DNA of 51,330 bases from an uncultured Ruminococcus sp. GTDB taxonomy: Bacteria > Bacillota > Clostridia > Oscillospirales > Ruminococcaceae. Shown one piece after another: positions 41,471 to 51,330 of the stretch. The stretch is taken from the NCBI GenBank assembly GCA_947176075.1, contig CAMWPG010000003.1:1-51330 (forward strand), read 5' to 3'. A model generated the notes under the pieces. The model was not told where the DNA came from and ran no database searches. It saw nothing but the letters and a program-made list of their open reading frames with translations. A program made the position numbers and the translations under genes. Position 1 is the first letter of the stretch. Each line of letters starts with the position of its first letter.

Positions 41471-41542
41471 TATAATATGTGAATTTTAAAGTGCATTTTT
41501 CAAAAAGGCTTTTGACATATATCTACAAAACCATCGTGGTTG

Positions 41543-42460
41543 TCATTCTGTATCTGTTTGCTTTCTGCCCAAATACCAGATCAAAGCGGCGGCAGCAGCT
41601 AACACTACGGCAGTGATAATACTTGCTTCAATGCCATATTTTCCGCCATTGCAGATATTTTCACCCACAGACCGCAGATCAAATACAGCCGCTGTCATTT
41701 CATCTTTTCCGCTCAGATTCAGTCCGAAGATATTGAACAGAATGAAGTTCCAGATAGAATGTAAACCGCAGGTTGCCCAAATGCTATTAAACCGAAGTGT
41801 AAAAAGCGAAAAGATAACAGATATAAGAATAAGGTTTAATATACTAATGACAACATAAATCAGTTTTCCTTCTGATAGTGATGACAAGTGAGGAATAATA
41901 AACATTGCTGTGCTTACCCCTATCGCCATGGGAAGTGAGGTCTTGTTTTTTAGCGAGTATAAAACAAGACCTCTGCAAAGGAATTCCTCCATTGCACCTT
42001 GTATTATGAATCCGCCTAACATAAGCAATATCATAACAAAGTCAATGCTTTTGAATACACCGTTATATTTGATAGTGCCTGTCAGCATGACAGCGGCAAC
42101 AGAGAACACGACCAGAAGTATACCGACTATCGCACCAGCATAGAAATTGCTAAATCGTTTAGTGATACCCATTTCGGACAGAAGCTTTTTCCAGATAAGT
42201 TTCCAATAGAGTATTGTTATCCCTATTACGATGATATAGCCGTAATAAGTTATTAGTGTGATAGTCTGAGGGTCAAACGTTTCTCCTTTTAGGACATTCT
42301 TGCCAAGAGCAAAATGTATCAGTATGACAACACCCTCAGCAATTAGTTCTCCTACTATCTTGCACACCCAAAATGCAAGAATAATCTTGACAACATACAG
42401 TATTGTAGGCATTTCCGTCCGATTGTTTAATGGACTGATATTCTTCAAAAATCGTTTCAT
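41543..42460 (-). CDS. CPBP family intramembrane metalloprotease
   Basis: Multi-TM; EEFLCRGLVLYSL and GLHSIWNF CPBP motifs. Confidence 0.85.
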   Translation of the reverse strand: MKRFLKNISPLNNRTEMPTILYVVKIILAFWVCKIVGELIAEGVVILIHFALGKNVLKGETFDPQTITLITYYGYIIVIGITILYWKLIWKKLLSEMGITKRFSNFYAGAIVGILLVVFSVAAVMLTGTIKYNGVFKSIDFVMILLMLGGFIIQGAMEEFLCRGLVLYSLKNKTSLPMAIGVSTAMFIIPHLSSLSEGKLIYVVISILNLILISVIFSLFTLRFNSIWATCGLHSIWNFILFNIFGLNLSGKDEMTAAVFDLRSVGENICNGGKYGIEASIITAVVLAAAAALIWYLGRKQTDTE

Positions 42461-43035
42461 CGGCTTGCTCCTCCTTGCATATCTGCGATACCATTCAGTA
42501 TTGTTTTAAGTGCAAAATCAAATGTGTCGTCCAGCGGCACAGGATTCCCGTATGCTGCGTGAACTTCAATTGCAGAAAAACCTTGTAAAAAAGCCCGAAT
42601 CATACGCACAGTATGGACTTTTTGTTCCTCTGTCAAGCCGTAAGAGCTAAGCGCCCGAAACATAATATCAACCGCTCCCTCAGAGGCTTGCAGGTGTTCA
42701 TCGGACAGATACATATTGTACCATTGCATAGCTTCATACAGTCCTTTATGCTCCGAAACAAATCTTCGATAGGCATTGCAGAGAGCAATAACGGAATCGT
42801 CTTTCGCTTTACCGATAACTGCTTTTGTTATCTCACTATCCAATGACCGCCAGCCATACAGCATAAGCTCCTTGTTCAGTTCATCAAGTCCGCCGCTGAA
42901 GTGCTTATAGAGCGAAGGTGATTTTATCCCCAGCTCATCAGCCAATTCTTTCATAGTTATATTGGCAAAGCCCTTTTCGTCCGCCATTGCAGCTGCCGTT
43001 TCGATTATTGTTTCTCTTTTTGACCTGTTTTTCAT
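42457..43035 (-). CDS. TetR/AcrR family transcriptional regulator
   Basis: HTH ETIIETAAAMADEKGFANITMKELADELGIKSPSLYKHF; overlaps CPBP gene. Confidence 0.9.
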   Translation of the reverse strand: MKNRSKRETIIETAAAMADEKGFANITMKELADELGIKSPSLYKHFSGGLDELNKELMLYGWRSLDSEITKAVIGKAKDDSVIALCNAYRRFVSEHKGLYEAMQWYNMYLSDEHLQASEGAVDIMFRALSSYGLTEEQKVHTVRMIRAFLQGFSAIEVHAAYGNPVPLDDTFDFALKTILNGIADMQGGASR

Positions 43036-43263
43036 AATACTAATCCTTTCTGTGATTAAGCTAATCTCATTAGCTATTATAACACAAAGAACTTCATATG
43101 TCAAGGGGTAGAATAAAAAATCCTTATCCCCGTATCACAAGGATAAGACCATTTCAGAATATCGTCAATTTGATAATATTAGCTTGCTGTAGCAGTCTTA
43201 CAATGTTTCCTTTAAAACTTCTTTACCGCTACTGTCCTAAAGGGCTATATTTAAAACATAACG

Positions 43264-43346
43264 GTCACAAGAAGCTATTCCCTTTTATGAAAGTTTCAAA
43301 AAACAATACTCTGAAATAAATTGAATTATTTAAAATTGATTTGCGT
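43264..43346. repeat. 83-bp dispersed repeat, copy 2
   Basis: GTCACAAGAAGCTATTCCCTTTTATGAAAGTTTCAAAAAACAATACTCTGAAATAAATTGAAT..., upstream of holB. Confidence 0.8.
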
Positions 43347-43426
43347 GTCTTTCAATGGTAAATCCTTTACAAAAGCAAATTTATGTTGTATAATAATAAG
43401 TGAAATACGAAATCAGGAGGGATAAT

Positions 43427-44392
43427 GTGCTGTATGGAAATGAGAGTCTCAGAAATGTCCTTTTTAAAATGACATCAGATGATAGACTTGCCCAATGTAT
43501 TCTCTTTTATGGGGATAAAGGAACAGGTAAAAAAACACTTAGCAAATGGTTTGCACAGCTTTTGCTTTGTGAAAATGATAAGGCACCATGCGGCATTTGC
43601 AAAAACTGCAAAACTGTACAGAATGATGTACATCCGGATGTAATATGGGCAGAACACAGCGGCAAACTGGGCGGCTTTTCTGCTGCTGCTGTCAGAGCCA
43701 TATGTGCAGATGCAGCTATCGCTCCCAACAGCGGTACAAGAAAAATATATATATTCGGAGACTGCGATAAAATGGATGCCCGTGCTCAGAATATTCTCCT
43801 TAAAATTATTGAAGAACCTCCTGCATTTGCATACTTTATATTTACTGCTATGTCAAGACATACTTTGCTGCCTACCATTATTTCAAGGCTTATGCCCTTT
43901 GCAGTATCGCCATGTACCGAAAACGAAGCTGAATATGCGCTTTCTGAAATGGGATTTGCACAGAATGACATTGAGGAAGCTGTTTCATGTTTTCACGGAA
44001 ATATCGGTAAGTGCAAGGAATATATCGAAAATGAAAGAATAAGACAATTGGTGTCATTGACAAAAGATGCAGTTCGTTGTATAATAGAAAAGCGTGAATA
44101 TGATTTTCTGAAAGTGTTTTATAATGGCGTTTCAGATAGAAATACTGCATTGTATGTTCTGGAAATGCTTGAACGTATATTTCGTGATGCTTCTGTGCTG
44201 CGCTTGGGTCATGATCTTCCATGTATAGGCTGCGACCCGGAAGGTGCTAAGTTGCTTGCAGTCAGACTTTCATCTTCACGAGGGCAGCATTTTCATAAGT
44301 GTATACTGAATGCTTATGCTGCTATAAATGCTAATGTAAATTTGCAGCTTACCCTCTCTGCCCTCTGTGCAGAGCTTATGATGGGAAGATAG
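43427..44392 (+). CDS. holB: DNA polymerase III delta' subunit
   Basis: AAA+ clamp-loader motifs GDKGTGKKTLSKWFAQLLLC, zinc CGICKNC, NILLKIIEEPP; GTG start with AGGAGG. Confidence 0.9.
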   Translation: MLYGNESLRNVLFKMTSDDRLAQCILFYGDKGTGKKTLSKWFAQLLLCENDKAPCGICKNCKTVQNDVHPDVIWAEHSGKLGGFSAAAVRAICADAAIAPNSGTRKIYIFGDCDKMDARAQNILLKIIEEPPAFAYFIFTAMSRHTLLPTIISRLMPFAVSPCTENEAEYALSEMGFAQNDIEEAVSCFHGNIGKCKEYIENERIRQLVSLTKDAVRCIIEKREYDFLKVFYNGVSDRNTALYVLEMLERIFRDASVLRLGHDLPCIGCDPEGAKLLAVRLSSSRGQHFHKCILNAYAAINANVNLQLTLSALCAELMMGR

Positions 44393-44407
44393 AAAGGATT
44401 TTGATTT

Positions 44408-45274
44408 ATGGTTGATATTATCGGAGTTCGCTTCAGAACCGGCGGCAAGGTGTATTACTTTGCTCCCGGAAATATAGAAGTGAAGCTCGGGGACAGAGTG
44501 ATTACCGAAACGGCAAGAGGTCTGGAATGCGGTGAGGTCATGATTCCAAATAAAAAAGTACCGAAATCTGAGATTTCCTCTCCGCTTAAAAATATAATAC
44601 GCAAAGCTTCAAAGGATGACCTCAAAATAGTTGCTGCAAACCGTAAAAAGGAAGAACGTGCTTTAGCAGTATGCGCCGAGAAAATTGCATATCGAGGTCT
44701 GGATATGCAACTTGTGGATGTTGAATGTACATTTGATAACAGCAAGCTTTTATTCTATTTTACTGCTGAAAATCGTGTGGATTTTCGTGAGCTTGTAAAA
44801 GATCTGGCAGCCGTTTTTCGTACTCGTATCGAATTGAGACAAATAGGTGTTCGTGATAAGGCTAAAATGCTCGGCGGAATAGGTATATGCGGAAGAGAAT
44901 TCTGCTGTAAGGCTCATCTTCCAGATTTTCAGCCTGTTTCTATCAAAATGGCAAAGGAACAGGGACTTTCTCTTAATCCTTCAAAAATTTCCGGCTGCTG
45001 CGGCAGGCTTATGTGCTGCCTTAAACATGAGCAAAACACCTATGAGGAGCTGCTTAAAATAACTCCGAAGAATGGAGCTTTGGTTGCTTTTGCTGATGGA
45101 ACCAAGGGAAAGGTCGTTGAAACTAATCCACTGACCGGTGCATTAAAGGTTCTTACGGATAAGTCCGATATCCCTGTAAAAACTGACCGCAGCGAGGTAA
45201 CGATTCTAAAGGACAGCCGTATAAAGGTAAATAATGAAGAGCTGAAAGCACTCAGGGAACTGGAGGGTCAGTAA
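44408..45274 (+). CDS. ricT: PSP1/RicT (YaaT) family protein
   Basis: GGIGICGREFCCKAHLPDFQPVSIKMAKEQGLSLNPSKISGCCGRLMCCLKHE. Confidence 0.95.
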   Translation: MVDIIGVRFRTGGKVYYFAPGNIEVKLGDRVITETARGLECGEVMIPNKKVPKSEISSPLKNIIRKASKDDLKIVAANRKKEERALAVCAEKIAYRGLDMQLVDVECTFDNSKLLFYFTAENRVDFRELVKDLAAVFRTRIELRQIGVRDKAKMLGGIGICGREFCCKAHLPDFQPVSIKMAKEQGLSLNPSKISGCCGRLMCCLKHEQNTYEELLKITPKNGALVAFADGTKGKVVETNPLTGALKVLTDKSDIPVKTDRSEVTILKDSRIKVNNEELKALRELEGQ

Positions 45275-45939
45275 TGACTCCTGTTAGATCTAAGGTAAAT
45301 TATCAAATAAAAATGGAACAGATAATAAGCGCTCTGCCTTCGGACAGAGTGCCTGTACTGTTTCTTCATGCCTGCTGTGCGCCTTGCAGCAGCTATGTGC
45401 TGGAGACACTTAGTCGGTATTTTAAGATCCGGCTCTTTTTTTATAATCCAAATATATTTCCGGAAGAAGAATATAGATACAGACTATCAGAGGTAAAAAG
45501 ACTTATAGCAGAGCTGCCGCTTCAAAATCCGGTCGAAGTGATAGACGGTGACTATTTCCCTGAGCAATTCACTGAGCTTGCAAGAGGACTTGAAAATGAG
45601 CCCGAACGCGGCGAGCGATGTAAAAGATGCATTGCACTCAGACTTAGAGAAACTGTAATTCAGGCAGCTAATGAGGGCGCAGATTTTGTTACAACAACTC
45701 TTTCGATAAGTCCGCATAAGGATGCGGCCTTTATAAATGAAAAGGGTGTTGAGCTTTGTAATGAATATGGTGCAGTATGGCTTTATTCAGACTTTAAGAA
45801 AAAAGGCGGATATTTAAGATCTATAGAGCTTTCTAAGGAATATTCTCTGTATAGGCAGGATTTTTGCGGCTGCGTATATAGTAAAGCTGCTCGAATGCGT
45901 GAAATTGAGGCTCAATCCTCACAGAATAATCCGCACTGA
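45274..45939 (+). CDS. queH: Epoxyqueuosine reductase QueH
   Basis: LHACCAPCSSYVLE; RCKRCIALRLRET; FCGCVYS. Confidence 0.92.
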   Translation: MTPVRSKVNYQIKMEQIISALPSDRVPVLFLHACCAPCSSYVLETLSRYFKIRLFFYNPNIFPEEEYRYRLSEVKRLIAELPLQNPVEVIDGDYFPEQFTELARGLENEPERGERCKRCIALRLRETVIQAANEGADFVTTTLSISPHKDAAFINEKGVELCNEYGAVWLYSDFKKKGGYLRSIELSKEYSLYRQDFCGCVYSKAARMREIEAQSSQNNPH

Positions 45940-46595
45940 TACAGAAGCCGTGGATTTTTTTCCCAGAATGCGTATTGTTGAGATGGCAAAGTGAGCCTGC
46001 AAATTTCTGGAAAGCGCTCCAGCATTGGTATCATGCGGTTATAATCACGAACATCAATAATACGTCGTGAAATACTTTTGGCAGCAGCTTTTTTAATGGT
46101 ATAAGCAGTACCGCCTTCATTGCTGTGCAGCAAACCTAAAACAGCACTGCTATGATTTAGCATATAGTCATTTCTGGAAAGAAAACACCATTTTGTATAT
46201 TTTTCCGAAATACATATCACTGCATCGGCAGCGTTACCGATTGCTAAGAGCAGCTCTTTTTCATTGCTGTGAAAGCTGTACTCGTGATTTGGATGAGGTA
46301 CTGCGGCAATTATGTGTACATCAGGCAGGAAACGCTGCATATACATTAAAAGCTCGCCCGCCCAAAGATCCACACCACGTGCCATTCCGGTAATGAAATA
46401 TCTCGCACCACGATCGTATGCATCGGCAGTCATAAGGGTAAGCAGTGTTTTAACACTGGTAAGGGTTACATCACGGGACATGAGGATATTATCAAGAAAT
46501 TTTTCTGTTCTGTGACCTGTAAAACAAATGGTCTTATCTCTGTTATTTAAAAAGGTCATATTATTGTATTGGGTATTTCTTATAAGCTTTAACAT
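45912..46595 (-). CDS. SLOG-domain DUF1273 (YpsA-like) protein
   Basis: CFTGHRTEKF; GARYFITGMARGVDLWAGELL; VICISEKYTKWCFLSRNDYML. Confidence 0.8.
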   Translation of the reverse strand: MLKLIRNTQYNNMTFLNNRDKTICFTGHRTEKFLDNILMSRDVTLTSVKTLLTLMTADAYDRGARYFITGMARGVDLWAGELLMYMQRFLPDVHIIAAVPHPNHEYSFHSNEKELLLAIGNAADAVICISEKYTKWCFLSRNDYMLNHSSAVLGLLHSNEGGTAYTIKKAAAKSISRRIIDVRDYNRMIPMLERFPEICRLTLPSQQYAFWEKNPRLLYQCGLFCED

Positions 46596-46739
46596 AGTTC
46601 ATTCTCCATTTATTGTTTATTTAAGGGAAAACTAATCAAATCGGTGATTCTTTAATTATAACTCATTATGGCAAATAATGCAAGGTTTGATTTTGGCAAA
46701 TATCGTCGTATGACATAGCGTTTCTCCTATATTCAAATA

Positions 46740-46924
46740 ACTATCTATAGCTTAACAGGATCTTGTTTTCTTTTTTCTGCCAAAAGCAGAAAGCCTTGAA
46801 ACTATATCGCAAATTTTTGCCACTTCAGGGGCGGAAACTTGTGAAAATGGGATTCCAAAGGGCGTATCTGCCCTTTGGCAGGGGGTTAAGAGGACAGCGT
46901 GCCCTTGCCTGCGTTGTAGATAGT
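46740..46924. mobile_element. MITE copy 2 (~185 bp)
   Basis: ACTATCTATAGCTTAACAGGATCTTGTTTTC...CCTGCGTTGTAGATAGT, same orientation as copy 1; flanked by ATTCAAATA direct repeats (46731 and 46929). Confidence 0.8.
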
Positions 46925-46961
46925 GATTATTCAAATAAGAACTTGAAAGAAGGCATTTTTT

Positions 46962-48089
46962 ATGAAGAATGTTTTACATCGTGCATGGACAGAGATAAAT
47001 CTTTCTGCACTTGCTCATAATATTGAAGCTGTAAGGGCAGTTTTGCCGCATGATACAGAGCTTATGGCAGTAGTAAAGGCTAATGCCTATGGTCATGGGG
47101 ATGAAGCCGTATGCAAAAAACTTTCAGATATTGGAGTATCATGGTTTGCAGTATCAAATCTTGAAGAGGCTTTGACTGTACGCAATGTCTGTCCCGATGC
47201 TGAGATTTTTATTTTAGGCTACACACCGCCTGAATGCGCTCCGGATATTGCTGCAAATAACATAATTCAGGGAGTAATGTCCATAGATTATGCCAAAGAG
47301 CTTTGCAAATTTGCAAACACGCCGGTTCGCTGTCATATAAAGCTTGATACCGGGATGGGCAGAATAGGATTTAGAAGCAAAGATACTGATGCTTGTGTAA
47401 ATGAACTTTTGCCTGTCTTTGATATGAAAATGCTTTTAGCTCAGGGAATATACACACATTTTGCAGCAGCGGATTCGCCGGATAAGCATGATATTGAATA
47501 CACAGAAATGCAGGAGAAGCGTATATTTGACATTTACGATCGTCTTGCCGAGCTTGGACATAGGCTGAAACATATTCATTGTATGAACAGTGCTGCAAGT
47601 ATAGTAAGACCAAATAAGCGCTGTACACTTGCAAGGATCGGAATTGTAATGTATGGTCTGCTGCCGAATTATCCTGTAAAGCTTCCGATTGAATTAAAGC
47701 CGGTCATGACCTTTAAGAGCGTTATATCTCAGGTAAAGGAGATTGAAGAGAGTGATTGCGTAAGCTATGGCAGAACATTTGCAGCTCCAAGCATAAGAAA
47801 AGTGGCAACGATAACAGTAGGCTATGCCGATGGTTATGCACGGCTGCTTTCAAACAAAGGAAAGGTTCTTGTGCATGGTACAGCCTGTCCTATAATTGGG
47901 AGAGTATGCATGGATCAGCTTATGCTTGATATCACAGATGTTTCCGAAACCGTTAAATCCGGCGATGAGGTAACGCTTTTCGGGGATTGTGAAATAACGG
48001 CAGATTGGCTTGCTTCACTTTATGGAACGATAGGATATGAAATAATCTGCGGCATTTCAAAAAGAGTGCCAAGAATAGTTATTGAGTGA
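46962..48089 (+). CDS. alr: Alanine racemase
   Basis: AVVKANAYGHGDEAV PLP-Lys motif; GRVCMDQLMLDIT. Confidence 0.96.
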   Translation: MKNVLHRAWTEINLSALAHNIEAVRAVLPHDTELMAVVKANAYGHGDEAVCKKLSDIGVSWFAVSNLEEALTVRNVCPDAEIFILGYTPPECAPDIAANNIIQGVMSIDYAKELCKFANTPVRCHIKLDTGMGRIGFRSKDTDACVNELLPVFDMKMLLAQGIYTHFAAADSPDKHDIEYTEMQEKRIFDIYDRLAELGHRLKHIHCMNSAASIVRPNKRCTLARIGIVMYGLLPNYPVKLPIELKPVMTFKSVISQVKEIEESDCVSYGRTFAAPSIRKVATITVGYADGYARLLSNKGKVLVHGTACPIIGRVCMDQLMLDITDVSETVKSGDEVTLFGDCEITADWLASLYGTIGYEIICGISKRVPRIVIE

Positions 48090-48096
48090 TGTAACA

Positions 48097-48125
48097 AAAG
48101 GGACTTCAAAACGAAGTCCCTTTTT
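48097..48125 (+). terminator. Terminator after alr
   Basis: AAAAGGGACTTCaaaacGAAGTCCCTTTTT. Confidence 0.85.
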
Positions 48126-48142
48126 ATTATATCTGTTTGATT

Positions 48143-49159
48143 TTATCTTATCCCTGCAGCGGCTTCTGCGTAGTATGTGAGAACATATGTTGCATCTTCT
48201 ATATTAACTTCGCCGTCTCCGTTTACATCCATCTTGTTATCGGCAGCAGCCTTTTGCAGACCTACTGCGCTTTCTGCGTATGCCTTTAAAATGACTGTTG
48301 CATCTGCTATATCAGCCTTGCCGCTGCCGTCTATGTCGCAGATATATGGGTCGAGAAGGTTGAATCTTCTTGAGAAAACTTCGGAATCAAAAGAATTATT
48401 GGCATATGACATTTCATGGGCTGTTAAGACTCCATCTTCTGCTGATACAGCATCTATTATTTTATAAAGCTCTTCTACATTTTTGATGTTATTAAATTCG
48501 ACAGTCCATATGACACCATGCTTTGGGTCGTTTGATGAACTTATTACAGTATTATTACTATGCTTAGAAATAATATTTTTAAATTCACTTTCAGAGCAAT
48601 CTATTTTACACGCTATTGTATTCATAATTGTAGAGTAAAAATAATTTGCAGTAATGCCTGTATACTGTGACTTGTCGATAACACCATCCTCATACATTTT
48701 TGCGCATACATCGCTTATATCTTTCATTTTATTTGTGATAGTAGTTGGATTTATCTGATTATCACCAGCGTCAACAACATCATAAAGTATTGCACTGGTA
48801 TCATATAACTCTATCTTGTTAAAATCAAGGTCAGCCAGATATTTATTGTAAATACTTTCCCATTCATTAGAATCGTTTAAGTTTATAAAAAGTTTATTAT
48901 ATTTTAAGTTAGTATAATTCAAAAGATAGTAATGGTTTTCGATATTACGATATATTACCATATTTTCATTACTATCAAACACCTCATATCCCTCTGGAAT
49001 ATTAATATTTGAAATAGTTCCCCAGTACCATGATGGTGTTTCAGTTACAGGCGTAAATTCTGCTGAAACCTGAACATAGCTTACTGCTCCTGCCAATATT
49101 GCGAAACTAATAATCGGCGATAAAACCTTACTTAATTTTTTCATAGTAATTTCCTCCAT
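48143..49159 (-). CDS. Secreted protein with C-terminal dockerin (paralogue of neighbour)
   Basis: Signal peptide; dockerin LLDPYICDIDGSGKADIADATVILKAYAESAVGLQ...DVNGDGEVNIEDATYVLTYYAEAAAGIR. Confidence 0.75.
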   Translation of the reverse strand: MEEITMKKLSKVLSPIISFAILAGAVSYVQVSAEFTPVTETPSWYWGTISNINIPEGYEVFDSNENMVIYRNIENHYYLLNYTNLKYNKLFINLNDSNEWESIYNKYLADLDFNKIELYDTSAILYDVVDAGDNQINPTTITNKMKDISDVCAKMYEDGVIDKSQYTGITANYFYSTIMNTIACKIDCSESEFKNIISKHSNNTVISSSNDPKHGVIWTVEFNNIKNVEELYKIIDAVSAEDGVLTAHEMSYANNSFDSEVFSRRFNLLDPYICDIDGSGKADIADATVILKAYAESAVGLQKAAADNKMDVNGDGEVNIEDATYVLTYYAEAAAGIR

Positions 49160-49166
49160 ACAACAT

Positions 49167-50216
49167 TTATCTTATCCCTGCGGCTACTTCTGCGTAGTAT
49201 GTGAGAACATATGTTGCATCTTCTATATTAATTTCGCCGTCGCCGTTTACATCCATCTTATCATCGGCAGCAGCCTTTTGCAGACCTGCTGCGCTTTCTG
49301 CGTATGCCGTTAAAATGGCTGTGGCATCCGTTATATCAGCCTTACCGCTGCCGTCTATGTCGCAGATATATGGGTCAAGTAGGTTGATTGCAGCAGAAGC
49401 AGCAGATTTACTATCGGCTGGTCTAACCCAACCTATAGAAACATTCTCAAAATCATAAAGTTCATCAATCTCATCACGAAGAGCAGCGATTTTATCATAT
49501 GTGTCAAAATCAGTAATATACTGTTTTCTATCCATAAGATTAATACAGATATAGTATTTTCCACCGTTTATAGAACCATATTCATCCAGACTAACCTTAC
49601 CATATTCTGTATATTTATCCACAAGTGCCTGAATCTCATCGACCAGAGGTTGAAAATCTTCTTTTCTTCCATAAAGATAACCACAGTCAATCATAGGATC
49701 CAGCGATTCGCTATAATAGCTCGCTATAGCAGGCGATAAAACTGCCTCTTCAATAACACCATCCTCATACATCTGAGCACATATCTCGCTTAATTGCTTA
49801 TATTTATCCTCTACAGATTCATGCGTTCTCGGGTCATCTCCGCTGACATATTTATCATATCTCCAAATATAACCGTCGTAACTTGATGTTACATCTGGGA
49901 CTTGTGTGTTAAAGCTTACCTCTGACAAGTATTTACGAGCCATTTCAAATCTATCAAGCCCATCTTTTACTTTGATTCTTATATCATTATAACGGAAATC
50001 TTCAAATCCATATACGTACAAACCGTCTCCAGCTGTTGATCTGTAACTAAGTTCTCCTTTTTCACAATCAAGTTCGTAAACTACTTCGCCATCAGGAGTT
50101 GTCATAGGAATTTTATTGCTTTGCATATATATTGCGTTTGCACTAATAGAGCCATTTATGCCTATTGCCATTGATGCGCCAAGAATAAACGATAAAAACT
50201 TACTTATTTTTTTCAT
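49167..50216 (-). CDS. Secreted protein with C-terminal dockerin (paralogue)
   Basis: Signal peptide; near-identical dockerin LLDPYICDIDGSGKADITDATAILTAYAESAAGLQ... Confidence 0.75.
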   Translation of the reverse strand: MKKISKFLSFILGASMAIGINGSISANAIYMQSNKIPMTTPDGEVVYELDCEKGELSYRSTAGDGLYVYGFEDFRYNDIRIKVKDGLDRFEMARKYLSEVSFNTQVPDVTSSYDGYIWRYDKYVSGDDPRTHESVEDKYKQLSEICAQMYEDGVIEEAVLSPAIASYYSESLDPMIDCGYLYGRKEDFQPLVDEIQALVDKYTEYGKVSLDEYGSINGGKYYICINLMDRKQYITDFDTYDKIAALRDEIDELYDFENVSIGWVRPADSKSAASAAINLLDPYICDIDGSGKADITDATAILTAYAESAAGLQKAAADDKMDVNGDGEINIEDATYVLTYYAEVAAGIR

Positions 50217-50229
50217 AGTAATTTCCTCC

Positions 50230-51117
50230 TTAATAAGTTATATTTGGATTATTTTTATAGAAGTGAAGTAGATCAGTCGTTATACGTGTTGCAATATTAC
50301 GTTCTACATGTTCGGCTGTAACAATACCTATTACAGTATAATATGCTTTGCCATCATAAGCAGATGAAATATAAACCGGACCGCCGCTGTTTCCACCTGA
50401 AACATCACAATCATAGCAAAACTGTAAATCAGCATCATATTTGTTATCAACAACATATCCATTTCCGGTATACATAACATGATTGTCTCCATCATTGACT
50501 GTTTGACCATTTACTTCGCCCGGAAATCCCGTAACGCTAATGAGCTTATGTTTAGCTTGAAAACTATCAAGCATAATACCTAAATTAAAATTAGCATATG
50601 CACTTAGATCCTGTTCAACAGTTATCAATGCATAATCATATCTATTAGTTGTACCTGGTGTTGAAGCAAAATTATTTGGTATATGATATTGCTTTGGATT
50701 TGTAATTGTCTGTTCTATTGTGCCATCAGGTTTGAAAATAAGAATTTTTGAAATTGATGCTGTATTATAATAAGTTGCATTTTTATCAGGTTTAGTTGCA
50801 ACACAATGAGCTGCAGTTGCAATAGTGTGCGCGTCTACAACAAAGCCTGTTCCCGTACATCCATCATTTCTAATGATTTTAATAACACCATTTTTTCCAA
50901 AATCCACAATTCTATCATCTGTGTCAATTACACCTCGACTTTTATCCTCAACTGCATTTGGCGCTAATGTATATGATTTAATGTAACTTCCTGTTGTTGC
51001 ATTGTAAACCTTATAGCTCTTAGAAGTATTAACAGCCGATGTTTCTACACTGACAGTAGCGGTCAAAGTCAAAACGAGTAAAACCGCTGAAATAACAATT
51101 GATAATATTTTTTTCAT
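50230..51117 (-). CDS. Secreted V8/trypsin-like serine protease (S1B-like)
   Basis: GTGFVVDAHTIATAAHC, YDYALITVE, VSGGNSGGPVY catalytic triad motifs; no dockerin in ORF. Confidence 0.9.
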   Translation of the reverse strand: MKKILSIVISAVLLVLTLTATVSVETSAVNTSKSYKVYNATTGSYIKSYTLAPNAVEDKSRGVIDTDDRIVDFGKNGVIKIIRNDGCTGTGFVVDAHTIATAAHCVATKPDKNATYYNTASISKILIFKPDGTIEQTITNPKQYHIPNNFASTPGTTNRYDYALITVEQDLSAYANFNLGIMLDSFQAKHKLISVTGFPGEVNGQTVNDGDNHVMYTGNGYVVDNKYDADLQFCYDCDVSGGNSGGPVYISSAYDGKAYYTVIGIVTAEHVERNIATRITTDLLHFYKNNPNITY

Positions 51118-51131
51118 TTCAATCAGCCTCC

Positions 51132-51330
51132 TTACTCTGTCGGAACAGGGTACGGCAATCTGTCAATCTGCATTGCCTGATACTTTACCATAATCTTTGC
51201 ATCAACTACATTGATTATACCGTTTCCCGTCAAGTCTGCTGCTTCGTAATTCACCAGTTCAATCATTCCGGCAAGATACTTGTTAAGTGCGACCTGATCT
51301 GACATGGAGACTGTACCGTCGTTGTTTACA
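51132..51330 (-). CDS. C-terminal part of another dockerin protein (truncated by window edge)
   Basis: Minus-strand translation VNNDGTVSMSDQVALNKYLAGMIELVNYEAADLTGNGIINVVDAKIMVKYQAMQIDRLPYPVPTE*; absent from the ORF track because the start is outside. Confidence 0.8.
   Translation of the reverse strand, partial: VNNDGTVSMSDQVALNKYLAGMIELVNYEAADLTGNGIINVVDAKIMVKYQAMQIDRLPYPVPTE

Noticed and set aside
43098-43319. 73-aa ORF upstream of holB
   Set aside because: Overlaps the 83-bp dispersed repeat; no RBS or recognisable domain.

Overview
This is a chromosomal window from a Gram-positive anaerobe, most likely a dockerin-bearing Ruminococcus (R. bromii-like). That assignment is inferred from the dockerin proteins, Thr-rich linkers and gene content; no database search was run. 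The core is ordinary housekeeping: adhE, spoIIGA-sigE, cdaA-cdaR(ybbR), groES-groEL with a perfect CIRCE operator, a two-component system, htrA, luxS, rlmH, rny, tatD, proS, tRNA-Met and tRNA-Glu, udp, nrdR, a MalK/UgpC-type ATPase, holB, ricT, queH and alr. Six dockerin-type ORFs are visible; two are recognisable peptidases, and others flank a V8/trypsin-like protease.

The most interesting signal is a family of small promoter/single-ORF/hairpin cassettes at two loci. Locus A (about 8847-10271) holds two head-to-head GNAT genes; locus B (about 23354-24016) holds one Cys-rich ORF. All four outer ends carry the terminal inverted repeat ACTCATAWARAAGT. The units share a strong TTGACA/TATAAT-type promoter block and a post-stop hairpin module. 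Both loci sit inside the loop of what looks like an ancestral rho-independent terminator.

A second signal is a roughly 185-bp MITE present twice (24060-24245 and 46740-46924), flanked by 10-13 bp direct repeats. One copy is inserted exactly at the rlmH stop codon. An 83-bp dispersed repeat (10-92 and 43264-43346) is also present.
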